The translations under genes and the position numbers were made by a program. Below are positions 16,935 through 25,905 of a stretch of 62,196 nucleotides of DNA, in pieces. The DNA is from Pseudomonas sp. S31 (GTDB lineage: Bacteria; Pseudomonadota; Gammaproteobacteria; Pseudomonadales; Pseudomonadaceae). Location: positions 1 through 62,196 of the forward strand of contig NZ_JACVVE010000035.1 in NCBI RefSeq assembly GCF_016648105.1, written 5' to 3'. The notes beneath the pieces were generated by a model. The model ran no database searches and had not been told where the DNA came from. It was given only the letters and a program-made list of their open reading frames with translations. Every line of letters starts with the position of its first letter. The stretch's first letter is position 1.

Positions 16935-19097
16935 ATGACGCTCGCAAGCCACACCATGCAGTTGTCCCCCAGCGAAAAACATTGGCTACCGTGGTTCGGC
17001 AAGACCGGAAAGCTCTCCATGGGCTGGTCCTGCCACCTCAACCAAGCCGCCTACCCAGTTATCGAACAAACCTTCGAAGCCATCGCCCAAACCCGCGTGC
17101 GCCTGCTGCAGAACTGGGCCCGCGAGCAGTGGGAACACCTGAATGAACTGGCCGAACACTGCAGCGACGACCTCAGCCAACTCGACCGCACACTACTGGC
17201 GGACAAACTCGCCCAGGCCGACGATTTTTCCGAACTGTTCGTCGTCGACGCCACCGGTGCCGTAGTCACCTCGACCTGGGAGCGCCGGGACAACCAGCCG
17301 CTCACGCACGCCAAGGCCCTGGCCCAGGGTCTGAAAGCCCCCTTCCTGCACGGCCCCTACAGCGACCCGCTGACCTTGCAGATCGGCCCATCGTCCTCAC
17401 GCTTCCACGATGCCGTGACCTTGATGTTCTACCAGCCCCTGAAAGTCGCCGGCAAAACCCTCGGCTGCCTCTGCGCCCGGGTGCCGAACGATGTGCTCGG
17501 CGATCTCATCCAGCGCGAGGCCGGGCATATTTTCGCCGAGTCGGGCGACAACTACCTGTTCATGGCGCAATCGCACTTCGACCCGACCGTGCAGCCGGGC
17601 ACCGCCTTGTCGCGTTCACGCTTCGAAGACGGCACCTTCACCCATGGCGAAAACCTCAAGAGTGGCGTGCACACGCCCTGGTCCACGGTACGGATCGATC
17701 AGCACACCGAACTGGAGCTGCGCTTCACCGACCCGGCAACCCAGCAATTGCACCCTGGCGTGCGTGAAACCATCCGCCACGGCTCGAACCTGTTCGTCAC
17801 CTACCCCGGCTACTCCGACTACCGCCACATCCCGGTGGTCGGCAAGGGTATCACCTTCCAGCTGCCAGGCTCGCCCGACCGCTGGGGCATGATGTGCGAA
17901 GCGGATCTGGAAGAGGTGTATCGCCGGCGCTCGCTGACCCATGGTCTGATGAAACCCTACATCGCCACCATGGCCGGGCTGCTGGGCTGCAATGTGCTGG
18001 TCCAGCATTACGCCGGGCTGTCGCAAGGGCTGAACGACGCGGTCATGCTGCTGAGCATGCTGTGCGCTGCCGCCCTGTTCAGCCGCCTCGGCCCCAAGCG
18101 CCTGGCGGCGCGGCTCAACGGCATGACCGATGTGCTGCGGACCATCGCCGAGGGTGAAGGCAACCTGCGCCAGCGCCTGGACATCACTGCCATGGCCAAT
18201 GATGAGACCGGCGACATGGGCCGCTGGATCAACAGTTTCATCGACCGCCTCGACTCGGTGGTCGGCCAGGTGGTCAAGGCCAGCCGCAATGTCGGCGCCA
18301 CCAACCAGATGATGCTCGGGCGCAGCCAGCAGGCCAGCCTGACCTCCAGCGAGGTGGCCGACGCGGTGCACCAGATGATGATCATCGTCGAGGACCAACT
18401 GGGCGAGATCCAGCAGGCTTCGGCCAGTGCCGAACAGATGAAGCAGGCCATGGATGAAGTGGTCAGCCGTGCCCGCGAACAGTTTGCCGCAGTGCAGGCT
18501 GGCACCCAATCGATTCGCGACGTGGTACAGCGTTCGTCAGCGAGCGTGCAACGGCTCGACAGCCAGATGACTCAGATCGGCAACATCACCGGGTTGATCA
18601 GCGATATTACCAGCCAGACCAACCTGCTGGCCCTCAACGCCGCCATCGAAGCCGCACGGGCGGGGGAACATGGCCGCGGCTTCGCCGTGGTCGCCGAAGA
18701 AGTCCGCAGCCTGGCGGCGCGTACTTCACGGGCGGCGGACGAAATACGCAACATGGTCGAAGGCCTGCAGAAAGAGACCCGACACGCTGTCGGTTTCATG
18801 GAGGAAGGCGTCCAGGACGTGGACGACAGCCTGCGCCTGGCCGAGGATGCCTCTTCGGAAAACGTCCAGCTGCACCAGGCAGTGGAAAGCATGTTCGCCA
18901 TCATCCAGCAACTCAATGCCCGCAGCCTGGCCTGCGGCAAGACCATCGAGAAAGTCGACCAGTCTTCGGCCGAGATGCGCCAGACGGTAGTGGTGCTGCA
19001 AAGCAGCGCGGAGACGGTGAAGGTCAACGCCAGCAAGCTGGAGAAGCTGGTCGGGCAGTTCGAAACGAGCAGTGCCGGCGATCGGGCGGCGGCCTGA
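16935..19097 (+). CDS. Methyl-accepting chemotaxis protein
   Basis: The C-terminal half has the universal receptor hairpin: SQTNLLALNAAIEAARAGEH, then GRGFAVVAEEVRSLAARTSR, flanked by long coiled coil. A HAMP-like linker precedes it. The roughly 380-residue N-terminal sensor shows a Cache-like pattern (LFVVDATGAVV), but I see no N-terminal membrane helix; the only hydrophobic stretch is near residues 385-430. I chose the ATG at 16,935 for the GGGAG five bases before it; an in-frame ATG at 16,923 is also possible. The protein is about 720 aa. It would feed CheA/CheW. It converges on the stressosome operon, and a functional link is possible but unproven. Ligand unknown. Confidence 0.85.
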   Translation: MTLASHTMQLSPSEKHWLPWFGKTGKLSMGWSCHLNQAAYPVIEQTFEAIAQTRVRLLQNWAREQWEHLNELAEHCSDDLSQLDRTLLADKLAQADDFSELFVVDATGAVVTSTWERRDNQPLTHAKALAQGLKAPFLHGPYSDPLTLQIGPSSSRFHDAVTLMFYQPLKVAGKTLGCLCARVPNDVLGDLIQREAGHIFAESGDNYLFMAQSHFDPTVQPGTALSRSRFEDGTFTHGENLKSGVHTPWSTVRIDQHTELELRFTDPATQQLHPGVRETIRHGSNLFVTYPGYSDYRHIPVVGKGITFQLPGSPDRWGMMCEADLEEVYRRRSLTHGLMKPYIATMAGLLGCNVLVQHYAGLSQGLNDAVMLLSMLCAAALFSRLGPKRLAARLNGMTDVLRTIAEGEGNLRQRLDITAMANDETGDMGRWINSFIDRLDSVVGQVVKASRNVGATNQMMLGRSQQASLTSSEVADAVHQMMIIVEDQLGEIQQASASAEQMKQAMDEVVSRAREQFAAVQAGTQSIRDVVQRSSASVQRLDSQMTQIGNITGLISDITSQTNLLALNAAIEAARAGEHGRGFAVVAEEVRSLAARTSRAADEIRNMVEGLQKETRHAVGFMEEGVQDVDDSLRLAEDASSENVQLHQAVESMFAIIQQLNARSLACGKTIEKVDQSSAEMRQTVVVLQSSAETVKVNASKLEKLVGQFETSSAGDRAAA

Positions 19098-19108
19098 ACA
19101 CCAGGGTG

Positions 19109-19136
19109 GCCCGCGTTTGTCCAACGGCACGCGGGC
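19109..19136. terminator. Hairpin between convergent genes
   Basis: A 7-bp GC stem (GCCCGCG / CGCGGGC) with a 14-nt loop lies in the 50-nt gap between the converging chemoreceptor and hybrid kinase genes. There is no T-run, so it is at best a weak bidirectional terminator. Confidence 0.35.
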
Positions 19137-19147
19137 TAGGCCGCCCC

Positions 19148-21094
19148 TTAGCCCAAACGCACCACCGCATGCTTCACCTTGTCGAGCAACTCCGACAATT
19201 TGAACGGCTTCACCAGCATGTCCATCCCCGTGCCCAGGAACGCCTGGCGGTCCAGCGCCGCATCGGCATACCCGGTCATGAACAGCACCGGCAACCCTGG
19301 CCGGTGCATCCGGGCGATATCGGCCAACTCACGCCCACTCAGGGTCGGTAGCCCGACATCGGTCAGCAGCAGGTCGATGCCTTCCTCCTCCTGCAGGTAC
19401 TGCAACGCCTCATCGATGGTCGAAGCCAGGGTGCAGCGATAGCCAGCCTCGCCCAGCGCTTCGGCCACCGACAGGCGCACCGAGGCCATGTCCTCGACGA
19501 TCAGCACGTGCTCGCCATTACCCTGGTGGTCATCCCCCATTTCGCGCTCCAGGGTGACCGCCGCCTCGTCGCTGGCCGGCAGCAACAGCGTCACTTCGGT
19601 GCCCCGGCCGACCGCGCTGCGTAGCTCCACATGCCCACCCGACTGGCGAGCGAAGCCGTAGATGGTCGACAGGCCCAGGCCAGTGCCCTGGCCCAGGGGC
19701 TTGGTGGTGAAGAACGGATCGAAGACCTTGTCGAGCAACTCGGCCTCGATCCCACTGCCGTTGTCGCGCACGGTCACCGCCACGTAGGCGCCGTCGGCGA
19801 GGTTGGGGTCGCCGTGGCACCAGGCCGCCGAGGTGTTGACCCAGATCTGCCCGCCTTTGGGCAGGGCATCGCGGGCGTTGATCACCAGATTGAGCACCGC
19901 GCTTTCCAGTTGCACCGGGTCGACCAGGGCGATGGCTGGCAGGGTGGACAGCTCCAGGGTCAGGGTGACCCGCTCGCCGATGGTGCGGGTCACCAGCTCT
20001 TCCAGCGAGCGCACGTGCTGGTTGACGTCCACCGGGCGGGTGTCGAGCGGCTGCTGGCGGGCGAAGGCCAGCAGGCGATGAGTCAGCACGGCGGCGCTGT
20101 TGGCCGAGCTCAGCGCAGCCTCAGCGTACCGGGGCACCTTTTCCACGCGGTTTTCCGCCACCCGCTTACGGATCAGTTCGAGGCTGGTAATGATGCCGGT
20201 CAGCAGGTTGTTGAAATCGTGGGCGATGCCCCCGGTGAGGCTGCCCAGGGCGTCCATTTTCTGTAGTTGCAACAGTTGCGCTTCGGTGCGCACGCGCTCG
20301 GCCACTTCCTTGGCCAGCTGACTGTTGGCATCGTCCAGGCGCGCCAGGTGCGAGCGCTCCCGGTGGCGGTGCTCGGTGATGTCTTCGACGAACACCAGGC
20401 ACAGGCCTGGCGCCTGGTACGGCGACAGCTGCCACTCGGTATCGCGCGGCTGACCCTGCAGGCGCATGCCCAGCGTGCCTTTCCAGCGCTCCCCCGCTGC
20501 CAGGTGCTGGCGCAACTCGTCGAGCGCCTCCGCCTGGCCTTCGGCGAAGCACTCGTGCAGGCGTTGCGGGTCTCGGTTGTCCTGCACCAGGTGGGCGAAG
20601 GCGTGGTTGCATTCGTGCACCTTCAAGTCGCCGTCGAGCACGGCGATGGGCGCGGACACGCCACGGAAGATTTCCTGGAAGCGCGCCTCGCTCTGGCGCA
20701 AGGCCCGCTCGGTGTCGCGTACGCGCAGCAGGGTACGCAGGGTCGCGAGCAGCACGTCCGGGTCTACCGGGTGGATCAGGTAGGCATCGGCACCGGCGTT
20801 CAGCCCAGTGATGATATCGCCGCTCTGGATCGATGCTGCCGATACGTGGATTACCGGCAACAGCGCCGTGCGGCTGTCCTCGCGCAGCAGCCGGACGATG
20901 TCGAAGCCGCTCATGTCCGGCAGGTTGACGTCGAGGATCAGCGCATCCACCTGCTCGTCACGAATCAGCGCCAGGCCCTCGCCGCCAGTGCCCGCCTCGA
21001 GCACTTCGTAGCCGTGCGCGCCGAGGCGGCGGCGCAAGGCGTAGCGGGTGGCGACGTTGTCGTCGACGATGAGCAGACGCAGGTCAGGTTTCAT
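19148..21094 (-). CDS. REC-PAS-histidine kinase-REC hybrid
   Basis: This 648-aa signalling protein has an N-terminal receiver with phospho-acceptor Asp55 (LILDVNLPD), a PAS domain (about 134-245) and a HisKA with His292 in GGIAHDFNNLLTG. The HATPase follows (N-box NLVINARDAL, DNGSGI, GTGLGLSTIYG), then a C-terminal receiver with Asp579 (LLLTDVGLP). There is no membrane segment, so it is cytoplasmic. It overlaps the upstream kinase gene by 11 nt and is the last gene of the stressosome operon. It carries no DNA-binding or GGDEF domain, so the final output lies elsewhere, probably through a phosphotransfer protein. Confidence 0.9.
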   Translation of the reverse strand: MKPDLRLLIVDDNVATRYALRRRLGAHGYEVLEAGTGGEGLALIRDEQVDALILDVNLPDMSGFDIVRLLREDSRTALLPVIHVSAASIQSGDIITGLNAGADAYLIHPVDPDVLLATLRTLLRVRDTERALRQSEARFQEIFRGVSAPIAVLDGDLKVHECNHAFAHLVQDNRDPQRLHECFAEGQAEALDELRQHLAAGERWKGTLGMRLQGQPRDTEWQLSPYQAPGLCLVFVEDITEHRHRERSHLARLDDANSQLAKEVAERVRTEAQLLQLQKMDALGSLTGGIAHDFNNLLTGIITSLELIRKRVAENRVEKVPRYAEAALSSANSAAVLTHRLLAFARQQPLDTRPVDVNQHVRSLEELVTRTIGERVTLTLELSTLPAIALVDPVQLESAVLNLVINARDALPKGGQIWVNTSAAWCHGDPNLADGAYVAVTVRDNGSGIEAELLDKVFDPFFTTKPLGQGTGLGLSTIYGFARQSGGHVELRSAVGRGTEVTLLLPASDEAAVTLEREMGDDHQGNGEHVLIVEDMASVRLSVAEALGEAGYRCTLASTIDEALQYLQEEEGIDLLLTDVGLPTLSGRELADIARMHRPGLPVLFMTGYADAALDRQAFLGTGMDMLVKPFKLSELLDKVKHAVVRLG

Positions 21095-21947
21095 CCACGC
21101 TCTCCTGGGCCAAGGCCAGAGGAATGATCACGAAGAAGGAGGAGCCGACCCCTGGCTCGCTGTGCACACCCACCTCGCCGCCCAGCAGCATGGCGAAGCG
21201 CTTGCACAGCGACAAGCCCAGGCCGGTGCCGCGCAGGCGTTTCTGCAACGGCGAATCGACCTGGGCGAAATCCTCGAACAGCGTACCCAGAAGGTCAGAG
21301 GCGATACCGATGCCGGTGTCGCTGACAGCGAAGCGGATGTTGTGCTCGTCGAGCAGTTGCGCCGACACCCTAACTTCACCGCGGGTGGTGAATTTCAAGG
21401 CATTGGAGATGAAGTTGCGCAGGATCTGCGCGAGCTTCTTGTCGTCCGTGTAGAGGCGCGGCAGGCCCACCGGCTCCTCGAAGATCAAGTCGACCGCCGT
21501 TGCATCGACGATCGGCCGGAACATCCCGCGCAGCGCCGCGAACAGGTCGAACATGTCGAACCAGGCCGGCGAGATGGTGATGCGCCCGGCCTCGATCTTG
21601 GCCAGGTCGAGCAGGTCGTCGACCATGTCCGACAGCTCGCGGGTGGCGTTGCTGACGAACGCCACCTGGCGGTGCTGTTCCGCCGACAGCGGCCCGTCCA
21701 GCTCATCGGCCAACAGGCCGGTGATGCTCAGGATCGAACCCAGCGGGGTGCGGAACTCATGGCTCATGTACGACAGGAAGCGGCTTTTCAGGTCGGATGC
21801 CTGGCGCAATTGCTCGGCCTGGATATCCAACTCGGCATACAGGGCCAGCACGCCCTGGTTGGTTTCTTCGAGCTCGGCACGCAGGGCTTCGTTTTCGGCC
21901 TGCAGGCGCGCGAACTGCTCGGCGTCATGGATAGTGGGCTCAGCCAT
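21084..21947 (-). CDS. Soluble histidine kinase
   Basis: This 287-aa kinase begins with a coiled coil (residues about 10-50). A HisKA with His63 (YMSHEFRTPLGS) and a HATPase domain follow, with N-box NFISNALKFT, DTGIGI and GTGLGLSLCKRF motifs. No sensor or transmembrane segment is visible, so input likely comes from a partner, plausibly the stressosome switch kinase encoded upstream. It overlaps both neighbours by a few bases, and the hybrid kinase receivers are its obvious targets. Confidence 0.9.
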   Translation of the reverse strand: MAEPTIHDAEQFARLQAENEALRAELEETNQGVLALYAELDIQAEQLRQASDLKSRFLSYMSHEFRTPLGSILSITGLLADELDGPLSAEQHRQVAFVSNATRELSDMVDDLLDLAKIEAGRITISPAWFDMFDLFAALRGMFRPIVDATAVDLIFEEPVGLPRLYTDDKKLAQILRNFISNALKFTTRGEVRVSAQLLDEHNIRFAVSDTGIGIASDLLGTLFEDFAQVDSPLQKRLRGTGLGLSLCKRFAMLLGGEVGVHSEPGVGSSFFVIIPLALAQESVDET

Positions 21948-22953
21948 GGTCGGGCTCCAGGTCGATGACCAGTACCGTCACGTCGTCCCGCCCTCGGCAG
22001 AAATCGCGGTGCAGCACGGCAGCAATCACGGCCGGGTGGCGATGCACCAGGCCAGGGTAGTCTTGAAGGTTCCAGCGCGACTGCAAGCCGTCGCTGTAGA
22101 GAATCAGCAAATTGCCCGTCACGTCAGCGTAGTCGAAGACCTGGGCTTTGCGGTATTGCCCGCCGACTATGCCGGGGTAGGAAGCCAGGCCGCGAGAACG
22201 ATTCCCGGCGACCAGGCTGGCGCCGATATTGCCTACACCGGTGAAGACCAGCCTGCTATTGCGCGCGTCATGCTGTGCGATCGCCACAGCGCCGCCACGG
22301 GTGCCGTTCATGGCTACATGCAGCCGTTCGATCAGCAACAAGGGATCGACAAAGGCATCGGCCGCGAAAGCCAGGGCACCGGCCTGGGCTGCCTCTTCGG
22401 CATCGGCGCCATGACCGAGGCCGTCGACCACCAGGACGCTGAGGCGGCCGCTGCCGAGCGCCACGTGCCAAGTATCGCCACATGCAGGGTCGTCATGCAG
22501 CGAATGATGGCTGACACCGATGCGCAGGTCTTGGCCGGTGGCATCGCGCCGATACAGGCGCGCCATGATCACCGAGCCTCGGGCGTCGGTGTGCATGTCG
22601 AACACCTCGGCCAGGCGCGTCACCGCGCCCAGGCCGATGCCCTGGGTACCGCCGGTGGAATAGCCATCGGCCAGGCACGCCTGGGCATCGGCCTGGGCGC
22701 GATCGACAGCCAGCAATTCGATGCCTGGGCCATTGGCACCGGGCACGGCGCGCAGGTGCAAGGCACCCACGCCAGCATGCTTGAGCACGTTGCTGGCCAG
22801 CTCGGTGGCCAGCAACGCCACGCGCCCGGTGTCTTCACTATCGAAGCCTTGCTGCTCAGCCAGCTTTTGCGCCGTGCGCCGGGCATGGCCGACCTGGCTG
22901 TCCTCTTCCAGGGGCAAGACCAGCGTCCTGCTGGCGGAGATGTTCATATCCAT
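21940..22953 (-). CDS. Fused HATPase (anti-sigma type) and PP2C/SpoIIE phosphatase (RsbX-like)
   Basis: This 337-aa protein has two parts. Residues 1-135 form an RsbW/RsbT-type ATPase (ATELASNVLKH N-box, GTQGIGLGAVTR glycine box). Residues 140-337 form a SpoIIE/PP2C phosphatase with metal-binding aspartates in VVDGLGHG and GRDDVTVLV. Such fusions normally reset stressosome or partner-switch phosphoproteins, here most likely RsbS and RsbR. The gene overlaps RsbT and the histidine kinase. Having kinase-fold and phosphatase in one chain is unusual compared with stand-alone RsbX of Bacillus. Confidence 0.85.
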   Translation of the reverse strand: MDMNISASRTLVLPLEEDSQVGHARRTAQKLAEQQGFDSEDTGRVALLATELASNVLKHAGVGALHLRAVPGANGPGIELLAVDRAQADAQACLADGYSTGGTQGIGLGAVTRLAEVFDMHTDARGSVIMARLYRRDATGQDLRIGVSHHSLHDDPACGDTWHVALGSGRLSVLVVDGLGHGADAEEAAQAGALAFAADAFVDPLLLIERLHVAMNGTRGGAVAIAQHDARNSRLVFTGVGNIGASLVAGNRSRGLASYPGIVGGQYRKAQVFDYADVTGNLLILYSDGLQSRWNLQDYPGLVHRHPAVIAAVLHRDFCRGRDDVTVLVIDLEPDHG

Positions 22954-23348
22954 CGCGTGATCGTCACCCGCGTACCCTCGCCTGGCGCGGTGTCCAGCTC
23001 GAACTCGTCCACCAGCCGGCGTGCGCCGGTCAGGCCAAGGCCCAGGCCATTGCCGGAGGTCCAGCCGTCGGTGAGGGCCAGCTTCAGGTCGGCGATGCCC
23101 GGCCCCTCGTCGCGGAACAATAGGCGTACACCGGTGCGGCCCGCTTCCTCGAGTACCTGCCAGTCCATGTCGCCACCGCCGCCATAGACCACGGTGTTGC
23201 GCGCCAGCTCGCTGACGGCGGTCACCAGCTTGGTCAGGTCCACCAGGCGCATGCCGCAGTCGCTGGCCAGCTTGCGCGCGAGTTGCCGAGCCAGTACCAC
23301 GTCCTGCTCGATGCGCACCGGCAGGCTGCCACTGTGCTCGCGGTTCAT
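22944..23348 (-). CDS. rsbT: RsbT-like switch protein kinase
   Basis: This 134-aa GHKL serine/threonine kinase has an AVSELARNTVVYG N-box, DEGPGI and GNGLGLGL. It has the usual length of RsbT, and its position directly after RsbS is canonical. It is expected to phosphorylate RsbR and RsbS, be released from the stressosome and activate a downstream partner. No RsbU or sigma-B gene is present, so the histidine kinase or the fused ATPase/phosphatase may be the partner. Confidence 0.9.
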   Translation of the reverse strand: MNREHSGSLPVRIEQDVVLARQLARKLASDCGMRLVDLTKLVTAVSELARNTVVYGGGGDMDWQVLEEAGRTGVRLLFRDEGPGIADLKLALTDGWTSGNGLGLGLTGARRLVDEFELDTAPGEGTRVTITRWI

Positions 23349-23707
23349 GGGTGCCTCACGTGCTGGCTGAGCCGCTGCATGCCACGCTCCACATCCAACG
23401 CCGTGCTCACCCCGGGCAGGGTCAGCCCCAGCTCCACCAGGGTGATGGCCACGGCCGGCTGCATGCCCACCACCATCACCTGGGCATCCATCAGCCGCGA
23501 CAGGCTGGCGATGTCGGCGATCATCCGGCCAATGAACGAGTCGACCATGTCCAGCGCCGAGATGTCGATCAACACGCCCCGGGCGGAGGTGGCGCTGATG
23601 CGGTCGGTGAGGTCGTCCTGCAGGCGCATGGCCAGTTTGTCATGCATGTCGACCTGGATGGTCACGAGCAGGAATTCGCCCATCCGCAAAATCGGGATAC
23701 GTTCCAT
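23345..23707 (-). CDS. rsbS: RsbS-like stressosome scaffold (STAS domain)
   Basis: This 120-aa single STAS domain protein has LIDISALDMVDSFIGR, where Ser57 matches the phosphorylated serine of Bacillus RsbS (Ser59). I chose the ATG at 23,707, four bases after the RsbR stop, because the reading upstream of it is translated RsbR 3' sequence. It overlaps the RsbT gene by 4 nt. It would form the core of the stressosome with RsbR and hold RsbT until stress. Confidence 0.9.
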   Translation of the reverse strand: MERIPILRMGEFLLVTIQVDMHDKLAMRLQDDLTDRISATSARGVLIDISALDMVDSFIGRMIADIASLSRLMDAQVMVVGMQPAVAITLVELGLTLPGVSTALDVERGMQRLSQHVRHP

Positions 23708-23711
23708 GGCC

Positions 23712-24563
23712 TCAGCCCTGCTCGCCCATGCTGACACCCAGGCGCTTGAGCGCAAGCTTCAGGGCATCGGCCAGGTTGGCCTTGGTGGTCAGGGTGCCCA
23801 GGTCCAGGCCCAGGTGGACGATGGTCTGCGCGATCTGCGGCCGCACGCCGCTGATGATGCAGTCGGCGCCCATCAGGCGGATGGCAGTGACGGTCTTGAG
23901 CAGGTGCTGGGCGACCAGGGTATCGACGGTCGGCACACCGGTGATGTCGATGATGGCGATTTCCGAGCCGGTGTCGACGATACGCTGCAGCAGCGACTCC
24001 ATCACGGTCTGGCTACGCTGCGAGTCGAGGGTGCCGATCAGCGGCAGGGCCAGCACACCGTCCCACAGCTTGACCACCGGAGTGGACAGCTCGAGCAGTT
24101 CTTCCTGCTGGCGCTTGATCACCGCCTCGCGGGTTTTCTGGTAGGTGCGAATGGTGTGCATGCCGAAGGTGTCGAGCAGCTCGGAGACCACCCACAGCTG
24201 CTCGGCCAGGCGTGCGGGATCATCGCTGAAGTGCGCTTGCAGCAGACTGAACAGCGGCCCCTTGAGGGCGAAGATGAAGTACACCGTCTGGTGCGAGTCG
24301 TGCCCCAGCTGAGCGCGTGTGGAAGAGAGTTTTTCCAGGAAACGGCGGGTTTCATCCCAGCCGCTGGCGGCGATGTCGGTGCCATTGCCTGCCTGCAAGC
24401 CATCGATCAGCAGTTGCAGGAAATCGCGGGTTTCCTGCAACACGGTTTGTTCTTTGATGTTACGGGTAGCGCCATTGGCGTCGAGCGCTGCTGTCCATTG
24501 CGCCAGCAACTGTGCCTGGTTGTGCTTGAGTGCTTCCAACGTGCTGCCGAGCAGTGCTGCCAT
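23712..24563 (-). CDS. rsbR: RsbR-like stressosome sensor (N-terminal globin-like/RsbRD domain plus STAS)
   Basis: In this 283-aa protein, residues 1-160 form a helical sensor domain. Residues 165-275 form a STAS domain with DITGVPTVDT (Thr212/Thr215) and RPQIAQTIVHLG (Thr247). These correspond to the two phosphorylated threonines of Bacillus RsbRA. I see no conserved proximal His, so haem binding is not claimed. It is the first gene of the operon. Input signal unknown. Confidence 0.9.
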   Translation of the reverse strand: MAALLGSTLEALKHNQAQLLAQWTAALDANGATRNIKEQTVLQETRDFLQLLIDGLQAGNGTDIAASGWDETRRFLEKLSSTRAQLGHDSHQTVYFIFALKGPLFSLLQAHFSDDPARLAEQLWVVSELLDTFGMHTIRTYQKTREAVIKRQQEELLELSTPVVKLWDGVLALPLIGTLDSQRSQTVMESLLQRIVDTGSEIAIIDITGVPTVDTLVAQHLLKTVTAIRLMGADCIISGVRPQIAQTIVHLGLDLGTLTTKANLADALKLALKRLGVSMGEQG

Positions 24564-24730
24564 GTGTGTTCGCTCCTATGCGGGTAGGCCGGCATCCCCA
24601 TGAACAGCCGACCTGCAAAGAATGACATTTAGCGCTGCAAATAGTTGTAGAGATTGAAAAGATAATTGCAATGGGCCAGCGCGCTGGGCATCTGGTGCAG
24701 TGGCGGGCCGAACGTAAGCCGCTGCGACGC

Positions 24731-25762
24731 TCAGTCGCCGGGCTGCGCTGCGGCACCCAGGGCATAGAATTCATGGAGTTTGGCTTGCAGCAGCGCCTTG
24801 TCCGGCAGGCGCGTCTGGTATTCGGCAATCAAGGCGGGCGACAGGCTGCGGTTGAGTGCGTACTCGACCACCTCATCTTCCTTGCTGGCACACAGCAACA
24901 CGCCGATGGCCGGATTCTCATGAGGCTTGCGCTCATTGCGATCCAGGGCTTCCAGGTAGAAGTCGAGCTTGCCAAGGTACTCTGGCTCGAAGCGGCCAAC
25001 CTTGAGCTCGATGGCCACCAGGCAATTGAGGCCACGATGGAAGAACAGCAGGTCCAGGGCGAAATCGCGACCGCCGACCTGCAGCGGATATTGCGAACCG
25101 ACGAAGCAGAAATCCCGGCCTAGCTCGACCAGGAACTGTTTCAGCCTATTCATCAGGGCGGCGTGCAGGTCCGCTTCGGCATGTTCGCCTGGCAGGCCGA
25201 GGAACTCGACCATGTAGGCGTCGCGGAAAACGTCCATTGCCGCGGGGTAGTTGTTTTTCAAGGTTGCCGAGGCCTTGGCTGGATCGGTGACGCTGCGTTC
25301 GAACAGCGCAGTCTTGAATTGCCGCTCCAGTTCACGGCTGGACCATTTCTCCTGGATGGCGAGACGCAGGTAGAACTCGCGTTCTTCCGGCAGCTTGCTT
25401 TGGCTGAGGATGATCAGGTTATGGGTCCAAGGCAATTGTCTCAGCAGTGCTGAGACTTTCTCGTCGTGGCGGTACGCCTCATAAAATTGACGCATGCGGA
25501 ACAGGTTCGGCCGAGTGAAACCTCGCAACCCAGGTTGGGTGATAGCCAGGTGAGCAGCCAACTGACCGACCACCGAATCCCCCCACTCAGCTTGCTCCAA
25601 CTTGCGGCTGATATACGCCCCCACCTGCCAGTACAACTCGATCAACTGGGTGTTGACCGCCTGCATCGCCCGCTGCCTGGCGCCCTGGATGAGACCCAGC
25701 ACTTCCTCGAATCGGTCGTCCTTTACCGAAACCGCTTGCCCGTCTTGCTCGTTCACGCTCAC
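24731..25762 (-). CDS. YhcG/DUF1016 family protein with PD-(D/E)xK nuclease fold
   Basis: This 343-aa protein has an N-terminal DUF1016 helical domain (LIELYWQVGAYIS, WGDSVVGQLAAHL, GFTRPNLFRMRQFY). Its C-terminal nuclease-like core has Asp237 (FALDLLF), then IELK (Glu252, Lys254), the expected catalytic triad. Family members occur alone or with restriction-modification systems; no biochemical function is certain. Here it stands alone, 167 nt upstream of the stressosome operon on the same strand, with no methylase beside it. Confidence 0.85.
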   Translation of the reverse strand: MSVNEQDGQAVSVKDDRFEEVLGLIQGARQRAMQAVNTQLIELYWQVGAYISRKLEQAEWGDSVVGQLAAHLAITQPGLRGFTRPNLFRMRQFYEAYRHDEKVSALLRQLPWTHNLIILSQSKLPEEREFYLRLAIQEKWSSRELERQFKTALFERSVTDPAKASATLKNNYPAAMDVFRDAYMVEFLGLPGEHAEADLHAALMNRLKQFLVELGRDFCFVGSQYPLQVGGRDFALDLLFFHRGLNCLVAIELKVGRFEPEYLGKLDFYLEALDRNERKPHENPAIGVLLCASKEDEVVEYALNRSLSPALIAEYQTRLPDKALLQAKLHEFYALGAAAQPGD

Positions 25763-25846
25763 GCTCCGACACCCTGTCTGAATGGAGCGGGCAGTCTACG
25801 CCCGGCATGCCCTGAAACTTGTGTCAGCGGCACCGTGGATGTGTTT

Positions 25847-25881
25847 CAAAAAACAAAGGGCACCCATCCACAGGTGCCCTC
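25847..25881 (-). terminator. Terminator downstream of the GabP-like permease
   Basis: Read on the minus strand, an 8-bp GC-rich stem (AGGGCACC / GGTGCCCT) is followed by TTGTTTTTTG. It lies 25 nt after the permease stop. Confidence 0.85.
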
Positions 25882-25905
25882 TGCCCTACCGCAAGGTGAC
25901 CTCGA

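Noticed and set aside
20267..22000. Long + strand frames opposite the histidine kinase genes
   Set aside because: They lie antisense to kinases with complete motifs. Many overlapping frames of this kind arise from high GC content.
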